Positions 42,075 to 49,700 are shown, numbered from the stretch's first letter. The stretch is DNA of 64,000 nucleotides from Micromonospora mirobrigensis (GCF_900091555.1 NZ_FMCX01000001.1:372001-436000), one strand, 5' to 3'. The notes: generated from the letters alone by a model not told the origin. A program made the numbers and translations.

Positions 42075-42896
42075 ATGAGCACCACCGCGCAGACCGCCGC
42101 CACCGTCACCGGCGAGTACGCCGACGTCAACGGCCTGCACCTGTACTACGAGACGCACGGGCAGGGCAGCCCGATGATCCTGCTGCACGGCGGCCTCGGC
42201 TCCGGCGAGATGTTCGGCGCGATCCTGCCCGCCCTGGCCGCCAAGCACCAGGTCATCCTCCCCGACCTGCAAGGACACGGCCGCACCGCCGACATCGACC
42301 GGCCGCTGGACATCCCGACGATGGCCGACGACATCGCCGCCCTCATCGACCACCTCGGCCTGGACAAGCCCGACGTCGTCGGCTTCTCCCTCGGCGGCGG
42401 CGTCGCCCTGCACGTCGGCATCCGCCACCCCGAGAAGGTCGGCCGGGTGGTCAGCGCGTCGGCCAACATCCGCAGCGACGCCATCTACCCGGAGATGCGG
42501 GCGCAGCAGGGCCAGATGGGCGCCGCCGCCGTCGAGTTCCTCAAGGACACCCCGATGTACGAGCTGTACATGCGGGTCGCGCCGCGTCCGGAGGACTTCC
42601 CCCGGCTGCTCGACAAGATCGGCGCGGCGATGGCCAACGACTTCGACTTCACCGAGGAGGTCCGCGGCCTGCGGGTGCCGACGATGGTGGTGGCCGGCGA
42701 CGCCGACATGGCCCCGCCGAGCCACTACGTCGAGGTGTTCAAGCTGCTCGACGGCGGGCTGCGCGACGGCGGCTGGATGGGTGAGGGACGGCCGGCCGGT
42801 GGGCACGCGCTGGCCATCCTGCCCGGGGTGACGCACTACAACATGCCCGACTCGCCGCTGTTCGCGGCGGTCACGCTCGCCTTCCTCGACCGCTGA
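42075..42896 (+). CDS. Alpha/beta-fold hydrolase
   Basis: 273 residues from the ATG after CGGAGGA. PMILLHGGLGSGEMFG is the oxyanion-hole block; Ser105 lies in the elbow GFSLGGG; Asp is in VVAGDADMAPP; His is in PGVTHYNMP. The fold matches small esterase/epoxide-hydrolase-like enzymes of unknown substrate. It is divergent from the SigG-like sigma gene with a 129-nt gap, and is followed by a hairpin. Confidence 0.88.
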   Translation: MSTTAQTAATVTGEYADVNGLHLYYETHGQGSPMILLHGGLGSGEMFGAILPALAAKHQVILPDLQGHGRTADIDRPLDIPTMADDIAALIDHLGLDKPDVVGFSLGGGVALHVGIRHPEKVGRVVSASANIRSDAIYPEMRAQQGQMGAAAVEFLKDTPMYELYMRVAPRPEDFPRLLDKIGAAMANDFDFTEEVRGLRVPTMVVAGDADMAPPSHYVEVFKLLDGGLRDGGWMGEGRPAGGHALAILPGVTHYNMPDSPLFAAVTLAFLDR

Positions 42897-42907
42897 CCGC
42901 TGCCCGG

Positions 42908-42942
42908 CCGGCGCCGCCTGACACGGGGGCAGGTGGCGCCGG
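42908..42942 (+). terminator. Hairpin after the alpha/beta hydrolase
   Basis: Arms 42908-42920 and 42930-42942 pair over 13 bp with one mismatch, loop 9 nt, 12 nt after the stop. Confidence 0.55.
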
Positions 42943-42976
42943 TGCGGTAGGCAGGGAGTCCGACGGAGGAGACGCG

Positions 42977-43204
42977 GTGAGCGGGACCGAGCGGCCGATC
43001 GGCTACTGGCTCAAGCACCTGCACAACCTGATCGACCAGCGGTTCGACGCGACCGCGGCCGAACGGGTGGGCGAGACGCGGCGGCTGCTGATGCGCGGCC
43101 TCACCCCCGAGGAGTACGCGGAGACCGTACGGATCCTGGCGGTGATGGCCGGCCACCTCGAGGCGGCTTCGGAGGTGCGCGCGCCCAGCTCACGCCCCGG
43201 ATGA
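42977..43204 (+). CDS. Mini-MarR-like protein lacking the winged helix
   Basis: 75 residues from a GTG after GGAGGA. The N-terminal half, PIGYWLKHLHNLIDQRFDATAAERV, matches helix 1 of actinobacterial MarR proteins, and the C-terminal half, GLTPEEYAETVRILAVMAGHLEA, matches the last MarR helix. The winged-HTH core of about 80 residues that should lie between is missing. The product could still form the MarR dimer interface and act as a dominant partner, or it may be a decayed gene. It overlaps or abuts the STAS gene that follows. Confidence 0.55.
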   Translation: MSGTERPIGYWLKHLHNLIDQRFDATAAERVGETRRLLMRGLTPEEYAETVRILAVMAGHLEAASEVRAPSSRPG

Positions 43205-43232
43205 TCCACTGGCCGGCGTCGAATCGCGCGGG

Positions 43233-43238
43233 TAGCGT
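43233..43238 (+). promoter_or_regulatory. Probable -10 element (TAGCGT) of a leaderless promoter
   Basis: TAGCGT is followed by seven bases and the GTG at 43246. This decides the start against the in-frame ATG at 43201, which lacks a ribosome site. Confidence 0.5.
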
Positions 43239-43245
43239 GGTCGTC

Positions 43246-43587
43246 GTGACTGCCTTACGGCGGTGGTACTCGCCGACAGGCCTGCACCCCGGAGACCACG
43301 TCTGCTGGACGTTCGCCGACCCGGCGCTGCACGGCGAGGTGGACCACGATCTGGTCGACGACGTGTTCCCCGCGCTGGTCGACCTCACCGGCGGATCCCC
43401 CGGTGAGGTGGTGCTCGACCTGACAGACCTGGAGTTCCTCGACGCCGCGGGCGCCCGCATGCTGGCCCGGGCGGTCCGGCTGCTGGCGCAGACCGGAGTG
43501 CGGCTGCGGCTGATCAGGCCGCGCCGGACGGTGTCCCACTGCCTCGAGCTGTTCGACCTGCTGGACGCGCAGGGGGCGGCCGCATGA
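43246..43587 (+). CDS. STAS-domain protein with a MEDS-like N-terminal tag
   Basis: 113 residues from the GTG at 43246. The N-terminus LRRWYSPTGLHPGDHVCWTF resembles the beginning of MEDS domains, then a STAS domain follows: VDHDLVDDVFPALVDLTGGSPGEVVLDLTDLEFLDAAGARMLARAVRLLAQTGVRLRLIRPRR. The DAAG stretch is at the site of the phospho-Ser motif DSSG in SpoIIAA, with Ala for Ser, so classical phospho-switching is unlikely. The stop overlaps the ATG of the next gene (ATGA), so it is coupled to the MEDS-HATPase protein it probably binds. Confidence 0.75.
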   Translation: MTALRRWYSPTGLHPGDHVCWTFADPALHGEVDHDLVDDVFPALVDLTGGSPGEVVLDLTDLEFLDAAGARMLARAVRLLAQTGVRLRLIRPRRTVSHCLELFDLLDAQGAAA

Positions 43588-44522
43588 CCGGGATCCGCCC
43601 GACCGGCGACTGGGACGGCAGCACGTTCGCGCACGAGGGGTTCACCTTCCGCACCGATCGGGAACTCATCGACCGGGTGGTGCCGTTCGTCGCCGAGGGG
43701 CTGTCCCGGGGCGAGCCGGTGCTGGTCGTCGCCGGCGATCGGGTGCGTACGCTGCTCGCCGACGAGCTGGGCGCCGACGTGAGCCGGCTGGCGGCGTTCA
43801 CCGCCGCCGAGAACTGGTGGCGCGGCGGGCACGACACCCTGCGAGCCTATGACCGGGACCTGCGGGTGCTGCACGCCTCGGTGCCGACCTGGCGCCTGGT
43901 AGCGGAGCCGGTCTGGCTGGGCCGGGAGGATGGCCGGAAGTGGAGCCGGTACGAGTCGGTCGCCAACCGCTGCTACGCCGAGCTGCCCTACTACAGCCTG
44001 TGCCTGCACGACGCCGAGCGGCTTCCCGCGACGGTCCTCGAGGCCGTTGCCCGCACCCACCCGCTGGCCTGGGCCGGGGACGCGCCGGTCGCCACCCCGG
44101 CGTACCAGGATCCGCAGCAGTTCATCCGCTCGGTCCAGCCGGCGTGGGGTGAGCGTCCCCGCAACGCCGCCGTGCTGTCGGTGGTCAACCCCAGGGAGGC
44201 CCGCCACGGCGTCCAGGCCTGGCTGGCGGACGCGTGGGAGGCCCGGGCCGACGACGCCGTCCTCGCCATCCACGAGTTGGTGATCAACGCCCTGCGCGTC
44301 TCGGCCGCCGCCGAGCTGGCCTGCTGGTCCGAGGCGGACCGGCTGGTCGTCGAGGTGGCCGACCAGGGTCCGGGGCTGCCCGACGAGACCACCGGCTACG
44401 TCCCGCCCGGCAAGACCCAGGAGGGCGGCCGGGGAATGTGGCTGGCCTGGGGCCTGGCCGACGACGTGGCCGTCGCCCCCGGCGGGACGGGTGCCCGGAT
44501 CCGGTTGTACTTCTCCCGCTGA
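43584..44522 (+). CDS. MEDS-domain sensor with anti-sigma-type HATPase
   Basis: 312 residues. The MEDS sensory domain covers about 1-190: FAHEGFTFRTDRELIDRVVPFVAEGLSRGEPVLVVAGDRVRTLL, WWRGGHDTLRAYDRDLRVLHAS, NRCYAELPYYSLCLHDAERLP, all split here for naming. The C-terminal HATPase_c (RsbW/SpoIIAB-like) has AIHELVINALRVS (N-box), VEVADQGPGLPDET (G1) and GGRGMWLAWGLADDV (G2). With the coupled STAS gene it forms a partner-switching module in which a cofactor- or ligand-sensing kinase holds a sigma factor or another target. Confidence 0.88.
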   Translation: MTGIRPTGDWDGSTFAHEGFTFRTDRELIDRVVPFVAEGLSRGEPVLVVAGDRVRTLLADELGADVSRLAAFTAAENWWRGGHDTLRAYDRDLRVLHASVPTWRLVAEPVWLGREDGRKWSRYESVANRCYAELPYYSLCLHDAERLPATVLEAVARTHPLAWAGDAPVATPAYQDPQQFIRSVQPAWGERPRNAAVLSVVNPREARHGVQAWLADAWEARADDAVLAIHELVINALRVSAAAELACWSEADRLVVEVADQGPGLPDETTGYVPPGKTQEGGRGMWLAWGLADDVAVAPGGTGARIRLYFSR

Positions 44523-44548
44523 GCACGGTGCGGCCGGCCCATCCTCCG

Positions 44549-44839
44549 TCAACGGGGCTTGGGCAGCTGCCGGTTGAAGCGGGGCTTCAGGGCCAGGAGC
44601 AGCGCTTCCTTCGTACCCTCCGGGTTGTCGGTCTCCTGCCAGCGGACCTCGCGCCCGCCCAGCCAGTCGGCGATGTCCGCAGCCGTGGCCACCGGCCCGC
44701 GCCGGTCCAGCTCGGCGCCGACCTGCTGGTGCAGCACCGACGAGTCCCGGTTGCCGGTCAGGTGCTGGCGTAGCCGGTCGCGCAGGTTCCCGGTCCGACC
44801 GACGTAGAGGACGACGCCGCCGTCCAGGACCACGTGCAC
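44549..44839 (-). CDS. GIY-YIG nuclease-family protein, 5' end uncertain
   Basis: 96 residues from a GTG at 44839. HVVLDGGVVLYVGRTGNLRDRLRQHL is the GIY-YIG core (VVL/LYVGRT, Arg in NLRDRLRQHL); LLLALKPRFNRQLPKP holds the Asn of the domain end. The frame stays open upstream, and there it reads ETEDLAGFTPARPY and TTEAVINAPG, which look like genuine family residues, yet no ATG, GTG or TTG starts that stretch. Either a non-standard start is used or the gene has lost its start. The gene closes the leftward run of small genes from 45666. Confidence 0.75.
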   Translation of the reverse strand: MHVVLDGGVVLYVGRTGNLRDRLRQHLTGNRDSSVLHQQVGAELDRRGPVATAADIADWLGGREVRWQETDNPEGTKEALLLALKPRFNRQLPKPR

Positions 44840-44936
44840 GCCGGGCGCGTTGATGACGGCTTCCGTCGTGTACGGCCGCGCAGGCGTGAAACCGGCCAGG
44901 TCCTCGGTCTCGGGCGTCCTCCGGACGGCACGCCGA

Positions 44937-45185
44937 TCAGCCCTCGCCCGCCGTCCCGCACGGGCCCGGATGCCGGTCCCCCAGCCGGCACCGCCGGCCG
45001 CCGGGCAGGCGGGTGTCGCACCAGACGCGGTGGCGCAGGTGCTGGGCGTCCTCCTCGCTGAGGGTGGTCTCCCCGAAGTCGATGGCGTCGACGTGGTCGA
45101 GGGAGGTCTTGAGTACGGCGGCCAGGCCGGCGGCGGTCTCTCGGCTGGTCAGCGTGGTGGGCAGGTGGATGATCCAGCGGCTCAC
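44937..45185 (-). CDS. 82-residue Cys-containing protein of the 45-kb operon
   Basis: The GTG at 45185 overlaps the stop of the DivIVA-domain gene (GTGA). RWIIHLPTTLTSRETAAGLAAVLKTSLDHVDAIDFGETTLSEEDAQHL is followed by VWCDTRLPGGRRCRLGDRHPGPC with three cysteines. The latter stretch (C-x9-C-R-L) is loosely like the C-x8-C-R-L core of the protein encoded at the head of this operon. No family is known to me. Translation coupling to its neighbours suggests a shared complex. Confidence 0.7.
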   Translation of the reverse strand: MSRWIIHLPTTLTSRETAAGLAAVLKTSLDHVDAIDFGETTLSEEDAQHLRHRVWCDTRLPGGRRCRLGDRHPGPCGTAGEG

Positions 45186-45445
45186 CTGGGCCACCGGCTG
45201 TTGGGTGAACTCTGGTCGGGGTGGTGGCAGGCGGCGTGGCGGGACTGCCACTGGCGCAGGGCCTGGCGGATGCGTTCGGCCTCGGTGGTGGCGGTGGTCA
45301 GGTCGCGGCGCACACGGTCGAGTTCGTCGGCGATCCGGGCGAGGTAGGCGTGGACCTGGGTGGGGTCCAGGCCGCGCCAGCGGGTGTCGAAGGTGGCGGC
45401 GCGGATCTGGTGCGGGAGGGGGCGGTCGCCGGTCACGTAGATCAT
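45182..45445 (-). CDS. DivIVA-domain protein
   Basis: 87 residues. QIRAATFDTRWRGLDPTQVHAYLARIADELDRVRRDL is the DivIVA N-terminal domain signature (F-x-x-x-x-R-G-L-x-x-x-x-V), followed by a short coiled coil (TATTEAERIRQALRQWQ). It lacks the long coiled coil of the polar-growth protein DivIVA/Wag31, so it is more like small accessory members that bind membranes or partners. Its ATG overlaps the stop of the upstream gene (ATGA) and its stop overlaps the next start (GTGA). Confidence 0.82.
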   Translation of the reverse strand: MIYVTGDRPLPHQIRAATFDTRWRGLDPTQVHAYLARIADELDRVRRDLTTATTEAERIRQALRQWQSRHAACHHPDQSSPNSRWPR

Positions 45446-45666
45446 GGGCGCGGCACCGCCAGGTCATTCTCGGTGAGGCCGACGGCGTCGAGGGTCGCCC
45501 GGCCCCAGCGGGCGAGGCGGCACGGGTAGGGGACGCGTTCGCTGCGGCAGAGCGGGCCCTCCGGCCAGGACTCCGGGGCGTGGACGCGGACCGCGAGTGC
45601 TGCGAGGGTCAGGTCCTCGTCGGTGACCGGGGTGAGGACGGGGAAGTCGTCGAGTACGGCGGGCAT
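45442..45666 (-). CDS. Small C-x8-C protein, paralog 3, first gene of the 45-kb operon
   Basis: 74 residues from the ATG at 45666 after GGGAGGCG. VRVHAPESWPEGPLCRSE is followed by PYPCRLARWGRATLDAVGL: C-x8-C, then RLxRWGR, as in the proteins at 4407 and 13159 but shorter, without the Pro/Arg tail. It is translationally coupled to the DivIVA-domain gene. It faces the HTH/TPR regulator gene across a 249-nt gap containing a palindrome. Confidence 0.75.
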   Translation of the reverse strand: MPAVLDDFPVLTPVTDEDLTLAALAVRVHAPESWPEGPLCRSERVPYPCRLARWGRATLDAVGLTENDLAVPRP

Positions 45667-45877
45667 CGGTGGGCGCCTCCCGGGTCGCGGTGCGGTGGAG
45701 TGGCGCCGGGGCGGGCGGGGACGGCCGCTGCCGTACGGGGGAACGACGCGGCCGGAGCCCGGCACCCGCCCCGGGCCATGTGATCAGCCTCGTGCCGCAG
45801 CCGAGCAGGAACTACAGCAGCGGAGAGGCCTCGGTGACGCAGAACTGAGGCGTTTGCGTGCCCGCCCGCTCTACGGA

Positions 45878-45891
45878 CTGTCACTACAGTG
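45878..45891. promoter_or_regulatory. Palindrome ACTGT-CACT-ACAGT upstream of the HTH/TPR gene
   Basis: This perfect 5+4+5 palindrome lies 24 nt before the ATG at 45916 within the 249-nt divergent gap. The TACAGT part could act as a -10 element, so regulator binding here would block the promoter. The rest of the gap shows nothing recognisable. Confidence 0.45.
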
Positions 45892-45915
45892 GCGGCAGGG
45901 GAAAGGAGATCGCGG

Positions 45916-47154
45916 ATGGCGTTGAAGCGACACCGGCTCAGCCAGCGGCGTAAGGCGCTCGGGTACAGCCAGGAGCGTCTGGCCGAACTCCTCGGTGTGG
46001 AACGGTCCACGGTCGTGCGCTGGGAGAACGCCGAGACAGACCCGCAGCCGTGGCATCGGACCCGGATCGCCTCCGCGTTGGCAGTTACGCTCGAACAGCT
46101 CGACGGCATGCTCATCGACGTGTCAGTGACAGCACACCGAGGGCAGACCATGGGAGAAGACGCTCGGAGCCCCGCCCCCGCCGCCCGGTCCGAACTGCTG
46201 AACGGGCTACGGACCTTTCTCTCCAGCTACCTACCGGCTCCTGCCGGCCCATGTCCGTCGGTGAATGAGGCGCGGCGGGCTGTCGGCCGAGTGCATGGTC
46301 TGTACCAGCGAGCGAGCTACACCTCTGCCGCTCGCCTACTTCCAGAGGTGCTCAACCAGACGACGGCCCTGGCCGGGGAGACGACGGGACTGCACCGCAG
46401 TGCCGCCTTCCGGCTGCTCGCCGCCGCCTACTTGGCGGCCTCGAAGTTGGCGATCAAAGTCGGCGACCGCGACACCGCCCTGCTGACGTCCGATCGGGCT
46501 GCCACCGCTGCTCGTCTGGCCGATGACCGAGCCCTGGCAGCCATGGCGGCCTACCAGGCGGCATGTGCCCTTCTGCGCCTCCCCGGGAGGGATCACGAGG
46601 CGCAACAGATCGCGCTGGTCAGCATCGACCGGCTCGGTAACGCCGCTGCGGAGCCCGATCTACTTTCGGCTCGGGGATCACTGATGCTCCTGGCCGCGGT
46701 GATGAGCGCCCGGCAGGGTCAGGCCAAGGAAGCCGGCCAGTTCCTCACGCAGGCCAATGAATTGGCGAGAATCCTCGGATCCGATCGCAACCTCTTGTGG
46801 ACCGGGTTCGGTCCGACCAATGTCGCCATCCATGCCGTCTCCGCTGCCGTAGTCGCCGGGAACGGTGAGCAGGCGCAGGAGATCGGGGTACGGCTCGACA
46901 CCTCGCGCCTGCCGGCGGTGCTGGTCGGTCGACGGGCGCAGGTGCACGTGGACCTGGCGGCAGCAGCAATGATGTCCTCCGGGGACCGGTCGGTGTCGGT
47001 GCTGCATCTTCTCGAAGCGGAGCGGCTGGGGGCCGAGATGGTCTACGCCAACGTGCAGGCACGATCGCTGCTGCTCGACCTGCTGGCCAAGGAGCGGCGG
47101 GTGGCGACACCGGGGCTACGGCCGTTGGCTGAACGAGCCGAGTTGCTGACATGA
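45916..47154 (+). CDS. HTH (XRE) regulator with TPR-like sensor region
   Basis: 412 residues from the ATG at 45916 after GAAAGGAG. The HTH is HRLSQRRKALGYSQERLAELLGVERSTVVRWENAETDPQPW. Residues 100-412 are helical repeats rich in Ala, Leu and Arg (LLPEVLNQTTALAGETTGLHRSAAFRLLAAAYLAASKLAI and similar), typical of the TPR-containing XRE regulators common near flavoprotein genes in actinomycetes. The next gene overlaps by 4 nt (ATGA). The divergent small-gene operon is the likely second target. Confidence 0.85.
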   Translation: MALKRHRLSQRRKALGYSQERLAELLGVERSTVVRWENAETDPQPWHRTRIASALAVTLEQLDGMLIDVSVTAHRGQTMGEDARSPAPAARSELLNGLRTFLSSYLPAPAGPCPSVNEARRAVGRVHGLYQRASYTSAARLLPEVLNQTTALAGETTGLHRSAAFRLLAAAYLAASKLAIKVGDRDTALLTSDRAATAARLADDRALAAMAAYQAACALLRLPGRDHEAQQIALVSIDRLGNAAAEPDLLSARGSLMLLAAVMSARQGQAKEAGQFLTQANELARILGSDRNLLWTGFGPTNVAIHAVSAAVVAGNGEQAQEIGVRLDTSRLPAVLVGRRAQVHVDLAAAAMMSSGDRSVSVLHLLEAERLGAEMVYANVQARSLLLDLLAKERRVATPGLRPLAERAELLT

Positions 47155-47648
47155 CCCGTCGCGGGGTGTTGGCGCTCGTGGCCTGTGCCGCTCCTCCGGT
47201 GTTGCGGATCGGGGAGCTGATCCAGCTTCTGCAAGAGGACGGGTGGACGGTGTGCCTGACCGCTACGCCGACCGCTGCCACCTGGATCGATCGGGAGGCG
47301 TTGGCGCAGCAGACGGGCTATCCGGTGCGGGTGGAGTGGCGGATGCCGGGAGAGCCGGAGCCGCACCCGCCGGCGGATGTTGTCGCCGTGGTGCCGGCGA
47401 CGTTCAACGTGATCAACAAGTGGGCGCTGGGGATCAACGACACGCTCGCGCTCGGCGTCCTCAACGAAGCACTCGGCGCGAACGTCCCGGTGTACGCATT
47501 TCCGCACGTCAAAGCGCAGCTGGCAACGCATCCGAGCTATATACGACACCTGGATTTACTTCAAGGTGCAGGAGCGCGGACGGCACTTCTATCCAGCCCT
47601 CCCTCATGGGAGAAAACCGTACAGATAATCCGATTTCAGGCAAGCTAG
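47151..47648 (+). CDS. Flavoprotein (PF02441-type, decarboxylase-like fold)
   Basis: 165 residues. RGVLALVACAAPPVLRIGELIQLLQEDGWTVCLTATPTAATWID is the flavoprotein N-terminal half, and PADVVAVVPATFNVINKWALGINDTLALGVLNEALG carries the FMN-binding PAT-x-N block of the Dfp/UbiX/EpiD fold. It is coupled to the regulator gene by ATGA. Such pairs are widespread in actinomycetes without a known reaction. The last 40 residues and the DNA after them become lower in GC. Confidence 0.85.
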   Translation: MTRRGVLALVACAAPPVLRIGELIQLLQEDGWTVCLTATPTAATWIDREALAQQTGYPVRVEWRMPGEPEPHPPADVVAVVPATFNVINKWALGINDTLALGVLNEALGANVPVYAFPHVKAQLATHPSYIRHLDLLQGAGARTALLSSPPSWEKTVQIIRFQAS

Positions 47649-47754
47649 GTTGGCGTTAGGAGATCTCCACAACACGCCGCCCAGGTATTCGCCCGCAGCA
47701 AGTGAGCCGTTCGGATGAAGGCAGACAAAGAGACGCAGTGGCAGGATGTCGATC

Positions 47755-48663
47755 ATGGCAGACGCGGCTTTCGACTCACGCCTTCGCTCAGCAGCCGCCC
47801 AATGGCTAACCGAACGAAGCCAGATCCACCAAGAGCTGGTAACCCGCGATGAGCTCGAAGAATTCGTGTTCGAGGGTGCTCGAATTCCACTCATCGATCG
47901 GCAGCGAGGGATTCGAAAGCCCGCCATACTCGACGCCGCCCTCTCCATCAAAACCACTTTTACGAAGCCGGGTCAACCGCCGCCATACGAGGACCGGGAG
48001 GGGCCGGATGGGCTACTTCGCTACAAGTATCGCGGCAGCGATCCGGACCATCCGGAAAACGTGGCACTACGCAAAGCCCACGAATGGAACCTTCCCCTCT
48101 TTTGGTTTGTTGGAATCGCCCCTGGCGTTTTCTTGCCCCGCTATCCCGTATGGCTGGTCGGTGACGAGCGGAAAGACTTGCAGTTTGTCGTTGCCCTTGA
48201 CGAGGCACAGCGAATGATCCAACCGAGAAGCGTAATAGACGAAGAGCGGCGGCGCTATGTCGAGCGGCTGACAAAGCTCCGCCTCCACCAGCCAGTCTTC
48301 CGCGCTAGGGTGCTCAAGGCGTATGCCACTCAATGCGCAATCTGCCAGTTACGCCATCGCTCGCTGCTCGACGCCGCACACATCATCCCTGATGGCCTAC
48401 CTCAGGGCGAGCCAGTGGTCCCGAATGGTCTAGCTCTTTGCAAGATCCACCACGCTGCCTTTGATGAGAACATCCTTGGCATCCGTCCTGATCACGTCGT
48501 GGAAGTGCGGCCCGACATTCGGAAGGAGGTGGACGGTCCGATGCTGCGCCACGGCATCCAAGACATGCACGGTAGGAGGATCGGTCTTCCCTCTGAGCGA
48601 TCTGCCCGACCGGATCGCGATCGTCTTGAGGTTCGCTACGAGACCTTCCGCTCAGCGGCTTAA
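47755..48663 (+). CDS. HNH endonuclease, restriction-like, low-GC
   Basis: 302 residues from the ATG at 47755, which has GCAGGA about 8 nt upstream; the ATG at 47746 abuts that motif. The C-terminal HNH_2 domain reads LKAYATQCAICQLRHRSLLDAAHIIPD, then NGLALCKIHHAAFDENILGI. The N-terminal 180 residues (FEGARIPLIDRQRGIRKPAILD, LLRYKYRGSDPDHPENVALRKAH, WLVGDERKDLQFVVALDE) are a domain found with such HNH nucleases and probably recognises DNA. It is a solo restriction-type enzyme with no methylase nearby. The gene has visibly less GC and other codon use than its neighbours, fitting transfer. Confidence 0.82.
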   Translation: MADAAFDSRLRSAAAQWLTERSQIHQELVTRDELEEFVFEGARIPLIDRQRGIRKPAILDAALSIKTTFTKPGQPPPYEDREGPDGLLRYKYRGSDPDHPENVALRKAHEWNLPLFWFVGIAPGVFLPRYPVWLVGDERKDLQFVVALDEAQRMIQPRSVIDEERRRYVERLTKLRLHQPVFRARVLKAYATQCAICQLRHRSLLDAAHIIPDGLPQGEPVVPNGLALCKIHHAAFDENILGIRPDHVVEVRPDIRKEVDGPMLRHGIQDMHGRRIGLPSERSARPDRDRLEVRYETFRSAA

Positions 48664-49700
48664 AGGTTGGAGCGCCTACGAGAGTCCACTGGTCCGCCCG
48701 GCGACGCCTGAACCGGCTTCATCGTCCCGGCCGGCCGCGCCGTGCTCGCCGGGACGGCCCTTGGCGTGGGCATCCAGCCGAGTGCCACGTCCCGGGGGAC
48801 GTCCGGCGCGCACCAGCACATCGGCGTGGCCGGCGCGGTCCTGCACCGCGTCATCAGCGACCGGTAGAAGGCCACCGTCAGCCCACCCAACGCAATAGCG
48901 GCCACCCCGGACCCGCAGGCCAGCGCCACCGACGCGTCCGGGTCCCCATCGACGGCCATCACCACCGCCATGGCAGTCACCGACGCCGCGAGGCACGTCC
49001 ACCCGGTGAGCAGCGCGTACGCCGCCCGCCGCGCCCACCCGGCTCGACGCAGCATCCCGACGCCGACGACCACGGCGGCCGGGGCGACGACCCCCAGGTC
49101 CATGAGTTTGACCATCCAGAACGGCGTTGGGCTCGACGCGTACTCGGTGAGTGACGACGGATCCGACCATGCCATCACCATCGACCGCAGGTGCAGCCCG
49201 AACACCAGGAACGCCGCCACCACCAGCAGCGTCAGCCCGGCGACCCGACCCAGCCGCGGCGACGGCGACGGCAGGGTCGGCGGCAGCGCGCGCCAGCCGA
49301 GCACCAGCACCGCCTCGGCGAGCAGGAACACCACCAGCAGCAGCGGGAAGAACCGCTCCACGTTGCCGGGCTCCCGCAGGTACTCCTGCCCGATGATGAC
49401 CTGCGCGTACGTATAGAGCGCGTACACCGCCAGGCCGACGGCCAGCGGCGGCGCGACCGGATGGCGGCGCAGCGCGAGCACGGCAGCGGCCACCGTTAGC
49501 GGAGCCACCGCGACCAGCGCGGCGAGGTCGCTACCGAGCAGCTGGTGCAGGGTGTTGGGTGAGGTGCGGTAGCGCATCAGGCCAAGCCCGAGCGGACCGA
49601 CGAGTGAGGTAGCCGCCATCGCCAACGCCAGGGCGGCGAGGGTGGCCGCGAGGGCCCGGTGCCGGATCTTGCCGCGGACAGCCGGCCGTGTGGCGTTCAT
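48660..49700 (-). CDS. Polytopic membrane protein, unknown function
   Basis: 346 residues with about eight hydrophobic helices in residues 15-280, e.g. LAALVAVAPLTVAAAVLAL, VERFFPLLLVVFLLAEAVLVL, WMVKLMDLGVVAPAAVVVGVG. No transport motif is recognisable. The last 60 residues are Pro/Ala/Arg-rich with three cysteines. The stop overlaps the HNH gene stop by 4 nt on the opposite strand, so the acquired DNA may have joined the original sequence here. Confidence 0.65.
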   Translation of the reverse strand: MNATRPAVRGKIRHRALAATLAALALAMAATSLVGPLGLGLMRYRTSPNTLHQLLGSDLAALVAVAPLTVAAAVLALRRHPVAPPLAVGLAVYALYTYAQVIIGQEYLREPGNVERFFPLLLVVFLLAEAVLVLGWRALPPTLPSPSPRLGRVAGLTLLVVAAFLVFGLHLRSMVMAWSDPSSLTEYASSPTPFWMVKLMDLGVVAPAAVVVGVGMLRRAGWARRAAYALLTGWTCLAASVTAMAVVMAVDGDPDASVALACGSGVAAIALGGLTVAFYRSLMTRCRTAPATPMCWCAPDVPRDVALGWMPTPRAVPASTARPAGTMKPVQASPGGPVDSRRRSNL

